The notes beneath the pieces were generated by a model. That model ran no database searches. It was not told where the DNA came from and worked only from the letters and a program-made list of their open reading frames with translations. 22,180 nt of DNA from an uncultured Collinsella sp. GTDB lineage: Bacteria > Actinomycetota > Coriobacteriia > Coriobacteriales > Coriobacteriaceae. The stretch spans positions 1-22,180 of the forward strand of contig UQSK01000028.1 in assembly GCA_900543605.1 (NCBI GenBank). Direction: 5' to 3'. A program made the translations under genes and the position numbers. Positions 10,725 through 16,529 of the stretch are shown one piece after another. The stretch's first letter is position 1. Every line of letters begins with the position of its first letter.

Positions 10725-11263
10725 TGACCGCCAAGGGCCAAAATGGCCTCTCCATCCCCAGGCGACCGGCTCTGGCGCGCAGAGAAGTGCCCCCAAGTGC
10801 CGGCAGAAAAGGAACGCCCCTAACTGCCGGCTAGAGGGCACCGAAGAGAATGGCGTAGGTAGTGGATTCGCCGAGCTTGAGCTCGTCGCCGGGATTGAGC
10901 TGGGCGGAACGGCCGGGCTCGACCTGAATGCAAACGCGCGTGGCCCCGTTTACCACCACGGTTCCGTTGGTGGACGACAAGTCCTCGACGTGCCAGATAT
11001 TTTGAGCATCGCACCAGATATGGGCATGGCGGGCCGAGACATCGTCGCCGACGTCGGTAATATCGCCCTCACCAGTGGCCAGCGCGCCAATCTCAACACC
11101 CTGCTCACTCGGCTGAATCCAGCGCGGGGCGCTCACGACAAAACTGTTTTGCACGCGCAGCAAGCCCAAGGGGTGCGCCGGGGCGGGTTCGCGTTCGCCC
11201 GCGGTCATCGACATGCCAAGCGAGCGCGGCGTGGAGGTGCCTCCGCCACAGGTCGCGTGCGCG
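10725..11263 (-). repeat. Right copy of ~530-bp direct repeat (FHA gene 3' end)
   Basis: This is the partner of 3990-4519 in the same orientation: 3' flank, stop and last ~140 codons of the intact FHA gene. The 3' flank also matches, including a block beginning TGACCGCCA and the hairpin after the stop. The gene continues uninterrupted past 11263, which identifies this copy as the complete one. Confidence 0.9.
10799..10831 (-). terminator. Hairpin at the end of the FHA operon
   Basis: Arms GCCGGCAG (10799-10806) and CTGCCGGC (10824-10831) pair perfectly over 8 bp with a 17-nt loop, starting at the last base of the stop codon. The stem is conserved in the truncated copy. No U-run follows, so a Rho-type or RNA-stabilising role is as likely as intrinsic termination. 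Confidence 0.5.
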
Positions 11264-11769
11264 TAGTCGATGGCATAGTTCACCGAGGACCGCACATCCG
11301 CCGAACAGCCGACGGCGACAAACAGCACCAGCACGGCCTCGGCGCGCTCGGCAGGCATGAGTTCTGCCGCCTGGGACAGGCGATCGAGCGCGTTGCGATA
11401 GAGATTCGTGTCCTGGTGGCACTCTTCGAGCGCGCGTACCATCGGTTCACCTGCAGGACCGCACACCATATTGATCACTGCCGTGGAGTCCATGGGATTT
11501 CGCTGGCGCAGGGCCAGTTGCGACATAATACGCGCAGCCGAGGTACCGTATTCGGCAAAGTAGCGCTGCTGAAGCGTGCCGACCGGCGCGCGAACGATAA
11601 AGCGGGAAACCCAAGAGCGATCGGCGGCTCGGCTCTGCGGGCTGCGGCCGTCGGCGAGCGGACGGGACGAAAGCACCAAGCCGCACAGCTCGATATGGCT
11701 CAGATGCGCCGCGCGCTTAAAGATGTCAAACATGGCCCCGCATGGGGTGAGCTCAACTTGAGATGCCAT
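10831..11769 (-). CDS. FHA-domain protein, last gene of kinase operon
   Basis: This 312-residue cytoplasmic protein has an uncharacterised N-terminal region (about 1-165) and a C-terminal FHA domain (about 190-312) that binds phosphothreonine. Visible FHA residues are GALATGEGDI, the Ser and His of DVSARHAHI, and STNGT. ATG at 11769 comes 3 bases after the kinase stop, and the AAGGAGG ribosome site is formed by the kinase's last codons, so translation is coupled. This makes it a likely substrate or reader of the adjacent kinase. Its 3' half is duplicated at 3990-4519. The intact N-terminus and operon position mark this as the working copy. Confidence 0.85.
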   Translation of the reverse strand: MASQVELTPCGAMFDIFKRAAHLSHIELCGLVLSSRPLADGRSPQSRAADRSWVSRFIVRAPVGTLQQRYFAEYGTSAARIMSQLALRQRNPMDSTAVINMVCGPAGEPMVRALEECHQDTNLYRNALDRLSQAAELMPAERAEAVLVLFVAVGCSADVRSSVNYAIDYAHATCGGGTSTPRSLGMSMTAGEREPAPAHPLGLLRVQNSFVVSAPRWIQPSEQGVEIGALATGEGDITDVGDDVSARHAHIWCDAQNIWHVEDLSSTNGTVVVNGATRVCIQVEPGRSAQLNPGDELKLGESTTYAILFGAL

Positions 11770-11772
11770 GAC

Positions 11773-13617
11773 CTAGGCCTCCTTGGTCGTAGAAATAGAA
11801 TCGGACGATACTTCGACAGGTCCGCCAAAAGTACGGGCAGCTGCGGCTCCACCGGCAAGCGGAGTCGCCATCTGGGCTTTTGTGCGTCGCGGTGCCGAAA
11901 CGGGAAGTTCAAAGGCAAAGCCCATCGCAAGCAAAAACCACGTAAGCGTATAGGTTGCAACCAGAGCGGCAACAAGGCCGCCCATCACGGCGCGTTGGGA
12001 AAATACGCTACATGCAGCCACAACCAACACCGGAACCTCGCAGGCAGAAAGCGCAAGCACACCCTGCAGGAACCCCGAGCGCCGATTGCGCGCAAATGCC
12101 CCCGTGACAACGCCGGCTATGCCTGGCAGTGCCAACGCCAGTGCGGCAATAATACCCGGTAGCGACCCAGACCACACGAGCGATCCCAAAGTCGCCGTCA
12201 CGCGGGCGCCCGACGCCAGCAGCGCGGCCGAAACCACGACCACGGCCCAAACCACGCTGCAAACGACCGCCGCACCAATCATCGCCGTGCGACGAACCGC
12301 GCGGCCGGACGCATCCATGGGGCACGGCGTGAGCGGCTCGCCGCGGAGCGAACGACCGACATTTTGCGCATAGTGGTCACAAAACGCCGAGAGCGCCGCC
12401 TCGACCGCCGACGGCTCGGGACGATCTTTTTGATGGCTGGACAGACAGGCCATCACCACGTCGAACAGCTGGGCATCGACAAACGCCAGCGCATCGCGTA
12501 GCTCTTCGGAATCCGGCTCAAGCCCTAGCTGCTGGGCCTGCTCGGCCGCGGCGAGCGCCACATCGGGCTCACGACGAAGCAGCTGAGTCAAATCACAACC
12601 GGGCGCATGGGCACCAATGGGATAGTCGGGCCGCGTGTCCATCTTGAGACGGTAGGGGCTCGCGATGTCGCGCGTCTTTTTGCGCGAACCCGAGGTGCCC
12701 GAAGTGCTCGGCGCGGCTTCGTATGGCGCGACGCCGGCAATGAGCTCGTAAACCGTACTTGCCGCGGCATAGACGTCAATCGCCGGTGACATACGCAAAG
12801 CGCGCAGGTCGGGAATATCGTCGGTGAGCATCTCGGGCGGGGCATAGGCAACCGTCGCGCGACGCAGCGTGGCATAACGCTCCGTAAACGACGCCTTGCC
12901 GCCGGTACCGGCCACGGCCGACGCAGGCTCAAGCGCCAGCGACGAGCCAAAGTCGATCAGGCACAGGTCAAAGGTGCCCTCGGCAAGCTGCCGGTCAAGC
13001 GGTAGACGCGCCGTGCGCACCATAATATTAGCGGGCGAGATATCGCGATGGACGAACCCCTCGCCTACCAAGCTCATGCGGCAGAGCAGATCGAACAGGT
13101 CGCGACCCAGGCGCGCCGCCACGAGCGGCGACAGACGCCCGGCATCGTCCACGGCAAGGCGCGGGCGCAGGCGAGCGAGCGTCTCGCCCTCGACCCACTC
13201 CATGACAATCGCGGGCACGCCGTCAACCTCGCCCCACCCGTATAAGCGGGGAAAGCCCTTAAGGCCCGAAAGGGCACGATGACATTCATATTCCTCGCGA
13301 AACGCCGCCTTGAACTTGGTGACCAGCGCTTCGTGGGCGACATCGTCATCAAATTCGTCGCGCGCTGGCAAGATGAGCTGCTTGAGCGCCACGGCCTCGC
13401 CCTGCGCGTTGACGGCACGCGTCACACGGCCGATACCGCCGCGGCGCATAGTGGCATCGTCGGCAAACAGCATCGTAAAACGGCGCAGGTAGGCGGGAAG
13501 CTCGTCCGTGCCCAGGGCGACGGCCGGCTCAAACCCGTCGACGCGTGCCAGGCGCAGGCCGACCATCGGATCGCGACCGAGCGATTGTGGTGTGGTGGAT
13601 GCAAGATCGGTCATCAT
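11773..13617 (-). CDS. Membrane Ser/Thr protein kinase-like protein
   Basis: This 614-residue protein has an N-terminal kinase fold and a C-terminal membrane part. Key residues present: glycine loop RGGIGRV (59-65), VALK with K79, HRDISPANI (190-198, catalytic D192 and N197), DFG (222-224), and YAPPEML in the activation segment. A Ser/Gly/Lys-rich insertion follows YEAAPSTSGTSG. Residues ~445-580 contain about four hydrophobic segments, so the kinase domain is cytoplasmic and anchored from its C-terminal side. Its ATG overlaps the preceding gene's TGA (ATGA, 13614-13617), and the FHA gene follows after 3 bases, giving one translationally coupled operon. All catalytic residues are intact, so activity is expected. 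The substrate is unknown; the FHA protein and the upstream membrane-anchored protein are obvious candidates. Confidence 0.85.
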   Translation of the reverse strand: MMTDLASTTPQSLGRDPMVGLRLARVDGFEPAVALGTDELPAYLRRFTMLFADDATMRRGGIGRVTRAVNAQGEAVALKQLILPARDEFDDDVAHEALVTKFKAAFREEYECHRALSGLKGFPRLYGWGEVDGVPAIVMEWVEGETLARLRPRLAVDDAGRLSPLVAARLGRDLFDLLCRMSLVGEGFVHRDISPANIMVRTARLPLDRQLAEGTFDLCLIDFGSSLALEPASAVAGTGGKASFTERYATLRRATVAYAPPEMLTDDIPDLRALRMSPAIDVYAAASTVYELIAGVAPYEAAPSTSGTSGSRKKTRDIASPYRLKMDTRPDYPIGAHAPGCDLTQLLRREPDVALAAAEQAQQLGLEPDSEELRDALAFVDAQLFDVVMACLSSHQKDRPEPSAVEAALSAFCDHYAQNVGRSLRGEPLTPCPMDASGRAVRRTAMIGAAVVCSVVWAVVVVSAALLASGARVTATLGSLVWSGSLPGIIAALALALPGIAGVVTGAFARNRRSGFLQGVLALSACEVPVLVVAACSVFSQRAVMGGLVAALVATYTLTWFLLAMGFAFELPVSAPRRTKAQMATPLAGGAAAARTFGGPVEVSSDSISTTKEA

Positions 13618-14519
13618 AGGGCAAGCGCCGCCACGTTATTGTTGAAGTTACCGAGCGCGACGTCATCATCGCCGTAATGGCCGACCCATTGACATAGGTT
13701 GGTGTAACAGCCCCACAGATTGGCATGCTGCTGATACCACTTTGACCGGGGCGAGAATGTCTGACGACCGAACTCGGCTCGAATGACAAACATCTCCCCG
13801 ACCAGACTGTCGCACGGCCTGGGATCGCCCGTAGAGTTATAGGTCGAAACCACGTCATTGGCACGAGAAACATAGCCGTCGAGCATGTTGTACTTGGTCA
13901 CAAGCCAACTGTGAATGCTCTCTTCCTCAGCAGCGGAAAGGCCACCGGAGTTTGCATCGTTGTCAGTGTTGCCGCTCGTCGAGCCGCCGTTTACAGACCC
14001 TCCGGTAGAGGAACCCGACCCAGAGCCGCCGCCCGAACTCGACGAATCCGAGCCGGAGCCAGGAGTATCCGAGCTACCGGGCTTTCCGGACTGCTGGGCA
14101 TCCCGCTCCTTCTGTTGCTCGACCTTATTCACCGTTGCCGCCACGCTATTGTTGGACAACCGATCGATGATCTTGGTGTTGGTGAGCACGATGGTTTTGC
14201 CATTGGCAAGCGTAACTTCGTTGTCCGGGGCCTCGGCGCCATCCGCATCGTCGGTGCCAAACACAATATGCGCGACTACACTTGCCCAAGCATATCCAGT
14301 CGTGGTACCCAGATCACTTTTGACCTCATGCCCCACGCGCGGTTCGCGTGCGGTATGCGCCTGCATCATGGACGGCACGGTCATGCCATAGGCAGAAACG
14401 CCAGCTATGACCAGCACCAGCGAGCAGGACAGCAGTGCGTACGCCCGCGGCGCCAAGCCCAGTCGGCGTCGCATGCGCACCGCGGCGCCGCGCTTTGTCT
14501 GAGTGCCACCGGGCCGCAT
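13614..14519 (-). CDS. Membrane-anchored extracytoplasmic protein of kinase operon
   Basis: This 301-residue protein has a basic N-terminus (RMRRRLGLAPR), one hydrophobic segment at about 25-46, an outside region, and a Ser/Gly/Asn-rich low-complexity linker at about 140-190. A C-terminal domain of about 110 residues follows, with three cysteines (in RPCDSL, WGCYTN and LCQW). The ATG at 14519 is chosen because GAGGAG lies upstream with good spacing; the longer frame from 14612 would place a terminator-like hairpin inside the coding region. It is the first gene of the operon with the kinase and FHA gene. I do not recognise a family. A plausible role is a surface or sensing component of the kinase system, by context only. 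Confidence 0.75.
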   Translation of the reverse strand: MRPGGTQTKRGAAVRMRRRLGLAPRAYALLSCSLVLVIAGVSAYGMTVPSMMQAHTAREPRVGHEVKSDLGTTTGYAWASVVAHIVFGTDDADGAEAPDNEVTLANGKTIVLTNTKIIDRLSNNSVAATVNKVEQQKERDAQQSGKPGSSDTPGSGSDSSSSGGGSGSGSSTGGSVNGGSTSGNTDNDANSGGLSAAEEESIHSWLVTKYNMLDGYVSRANDVVSTYNSTGDPRPCDSLVGEMFVIRAEFGRQTFSPRSKWYQQHANLWGCYTNLCQWVGHYGDDDVALGNFNNNVAALAL

Positions 14520-14541
14520 GCGTTCTCCTCCAAGAAAAACA

Positions 14542-14559
14542 CGCCGCTCAGAAGCGGCG
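14542..14559 (-). terminator. Terminator or attenuator in the leader of the kinase operon
   Basis: On the minus strand CGCCGCT-TCTG-AGCGGCG is followed by TGTTTTTC, a compact intrinsic terminator. It ends only about 20 bases before the start codon of the first operon gene and about 205 bases after recR. It either ends recR transcripts or attenuates transcription that starts between recR and this point. Confidence 0.65.
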
Positions 14560-14603
14560 CATTCATTCAAATCCATATTTGAGTGTATCAGCGAACCCAA
14601 AAG

Positions 14604-14689
14604 GTTGCGCAACGAATGGGCAAATTAAGGATGCGAGCGGAAGCATCCATGCGATAAGCGGATACGAAGCATCTTTGTTGCACAACAAA
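14604..14689. promoter_or_regulatory. Two operator-like GTTG-N2-CAAC palindromes
   Basis: GTTGCGCAAC (14604-14613) is a perfect 10-bp palindrome. GTTGCACAAC (14677-14686) is nearly the same and sits within a longer symmetric site with 7-bp arms TTTGTTG/CAACAAA (14674-14689). Starts are 73 bp apart, close to seven helical turns. Both lie between recR and the kinase operon, suggesting a cooperative repressor or activator site. The regulator is unknown. Confidence 0.45.
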
Positions 14690-14764
14690 CTCACAGTCGC
14701 ACGGTGAAATTATGACTACCCCGTGCGTCGCGAGGAAAACATACGGCAGGAGCAGGCTCGCCAC

Positions 14765-15361
14765 CTAAATCGCGCGACGGGCCTCGATGGCGCGGCCAAG
14801 CGTAAGCTCGTCGGCATACTCCAGGTCGCCGCCCACGGGAAGGCCGCTTGCCAGACGCGACACCTCGACGCCTAGTGGCTTGATGGTGCGAGCTAGGTAG
14901 CTCGCCGTGGTCTCGCCCTCGATATTGGGGTTGGTGGCGATGATGACCTCATGGATATCCTCGTGGCCCAGGCGCGCCAGCAGCTCGCGGATATGCAGCT
15001 GCTCGGGACCGATCTTGTCCATGGGGCTAATCACGCCGCCCAGCACATGGTACAGGCCATGGTAGCTGCCCGTGCGCTCGATTGCCTGGACGTCGCGCGG
15101 CTCGCCCACCACGCAAATGCGGGTGGTATCGCGCATCGGGTCCTGGCAGATGGAGCACTCGTCGGCCGTGGCGTAGTTAAAGCAACGGCTGCAAAAGTGG
15201 ACCTCCTGCTTGACCTCCAGGATGGCCTCGGCCAGGCGGCGGGCCTCCTCGGCATCGGCCTCGAGCAGGTAATAGGCGATGCGCTGGGCCGACTTGGGAC
15301 CAATGCCCGGCAGACGACCCAGCTCATCGAGCAGTTTTTGCAGACTGTGATTCGCACTCAT
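14765..15361 (-). CDS. recR: Recombination mediator protein RecR
   Basis: At 198 residues this is the normal RecR length. RecR acts with RecO and RecF to load RecA at single-strand gaps. Seen: the helix-hairpin-helix LGRLPGIGPKSAQRIAYYLL (15-33), the C4 zinc finger (C57, C60, C69, C72), a Toprim domain starting RICVVGEPRD (81-90), and the C-terminal Walker-like segment ending with LASGLPVGGDLEYAD. It follows ybaB by 13 bases, the standard ybaB-recR pair. The ATG at 15361 lacks a clear ribosome site, so coupling to ybaB is likely. Confidence 0.96.
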   Translation of the reverse strand: MSANHSLQKLLDELGRLPGIGPKSAQRIAYYLLEADAEEARRLAEAILEVKQEVHFCSRCFNYATADECSICQDPMRDTTRICVVGEPRDVQAIERTGSYHGLYHVLGGVISPMDKIGPEQLHIRELLARLGHEDIHEVIIATNPNIEGETTASYLARTIKPLGVEVSRLASGLPVGGDLEYADELTLGRAIEARRAI

Positions 15362-15374
15362 ATATATGCGTGTC

Positions 15375-15695
15375 TTAGAACGGCATGCCCGGGATGTTGA
15401 GACCGCCGGTGATGGCGCCCATCTGCTTGTTAGCGAGCTCGTTGACGCCGCGGACGGCCTCGTTGACGGCAGCCATGATCATGTCCTGCAGCATATCGAC
15501 GTCCTCGGGATCGAGCGCATCGGGGTCGATGGTGAGGTTGACGAGCTCCATCTCGCCATTGACAGTCACCTTGACCATGCCGCCGCCGGCAGAGGCGTCG
15601 ACGGTCTGGGACTTGAGGTTCTCCTGCGCGGCGGCAAGCTGCTCCTGCATCTTGCGAGCCTGCTTCATCATCTGCTGCATGTTCATACCGGCCAT
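15375..15695 (-). CDS. ybaB: YbaB/EbfC nucleoid-associated protein
   Basis: This 106-residue protein belongs to the small YbaB/EbfC family, dimers that bind DNA and associate with the nucleoid. Typical features are the Met/Gln-rich N-terminal helix (MNMQQMMKQARKMQEQLAAAQ), the central sheet VDASAGGGMVKVTVNGEMEL and the LTIDPDALDPEDVDMLQDM segment. The start is supported by AAGGAG a few bases upstream. It is transcribed with recR. In many bacteria dnaX lies directly upstream; here a gene on the other strand separates them. Confidence 0.95.
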   Translation of the reverse strand: MAGMNMQQMMKQARKMQEQLAAAQENLKSQTVDASAGGGMVKVTVNGEMELVNLTIDPDALDPEDVDMLQDMIMAAVNEAVRGVNELANKQMGAITGGLNIPGMPF

Positions 15696-15856
15696 GATGG
15701 CTCCTTTACGTGCGGCCGCACGCCGAGCTGCAAGGGCAGCCGGAGCACGGCGGGACTTTCAAACTCAAAAATCGTACCACGGCGCGAGGCCAGCAAGCGG
15801 GGCGGTCACGCTACCTCAGTCGATATACATGTCCTGAGTGCAGACCGCACCCAATG

Positions 15857-15876
15857 ATTATGCAAAGTTGCATAAT
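15857..15876. promoter_or_regulatory. 9-2-9 palindromic operator-like site plus extra half-site
   Basis: ATTATGCAA and TTGCATAAT are perfect reverse complements separated by AG. A further half-site TGCATAA occurs at 15884-15890. The local AT-rich composition stands out from its surroundings. It lies between divergent genes and could control either one. The binding protein is unknown. Confidence 0.55.
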
Positions 15877-15994
15877 TCGCATCTGCATAAGATTGAAAGC
15901 TAAATCTTGTAGAGCCGGAATCCGACATTTAATGCGTACCACTAAATGGCTAAATGCCGAGCCACCACTCGAGGTGGCGCTCATGACGGTGGGG

Positions 15995-16000
15995 TATAAT
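15995..16000 (+). promoter_or_regulatory. -10 box (TATAAT) for the 16035 gene
   Basis: A consensus TATAAT lies 35 bases before the ATG. The matching -35 region is poor and overlaps the GCCACC/GGTGGC stem, so activation by a regulator is possible. Confidence 0.5.
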
Positions 16001-16034
16001 TTGATTGCCATAGATAGCAATTTGGAGGTACCCC

Positions 16035-16508
16035 ATGAATGCCCCCGACGCGCTCCAAAACATCCGCTCAAAACACCCCGCTGCATATTTTGTTCTCTAT
16101 CTCTTTGTCGGCTGGGCATTGTTGGTTGCCATCACCCATGCTATATCCTTTGGAGCAGAACTGCTAATAGCCAGCTCGGGCCAGCCCGTCGTCAAATGGG
16201 AAGCGACCGATGAGTGCACCGACGGAACTCGAACCATTTACTACAACAGCCCGTCCCTCTACCAAGAGTTCAAGGTCAAGATAAAGAACTCCAAGATTGT
16301 CGATGCCGAACTAGGCGTTTTCTCGACAATCGGAGCAACCGTCAGCGCCGAGCAAGTCGAGTACACGGACAGCCATGCAACGTATCGTATCGACCTCAGC
16401 ATCCTAGGCCGACCGTCACGTACCTGTCTACTCGAATGCGATATACGCGGCACCACATTACACATGTCCGAAATACAGATGCGCCCGGACAAAGAGTTCT
16501 CTTCTTGA
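16035..16508 (+). CDS. Small membrane-anchored protein of unknown function
   Basis: This 157-residue protein has one N-terminal hydrophobic segment (about 17-48, containing YFVLYLFVGWALLVAITHA). A ~105-residue domain of mixed strands with three cysteines (C61, C131, C135) follows and should be outside the membrane. The start is supported by TTGGAGG at 16022-16028 and a TATAAT box upstream. I recognise no family. It faces dnaX end to end (22 bases between stops) and separates dnaX from ybaB-recR, so it looks like an insertion into that conserved block. Confidence 0.75.
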   Translation: MNAPDALQNIRSKHPAAYFVLYLFVGWALLVAITHAISFGAELLIASSGQPVVKWEATDECTDGTRTIYYNSPSLYQEFKVKIKNSKIVDAELGVFSTIGATVSAEQVEYTDSHATYRIDLSILGRPSRTCLLECDIRGTTLHMSEIQMRPDKEFSS

Positions 16509-16529
16509 GCAGTATGCCCGCCCGCGCAG

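Larger units (their letters stand above)
15696..16034. other. Divergent promoter region between ybaB and the 16035 gene
   Basis: There is no gene in these 339 bases. It holds a possible extended -10 for ybaB on the minus strand (TGG-TACGAT, complement of 15771-15779), a strong palindromic operator-like site (15857-15876), a small stem GCCACC/GGTGGC (15961-15978), and a TATAAT box for the rightward gene. Confidence 0.5.

Noticed and set aside
10681..12162. 493-codon open frame on the + strand
   Set aside because: Antisense to the FHA and kinase genes, with no ribosome site and no recognisable domain; the minus-strand reading has full FHA and kinase motifs.
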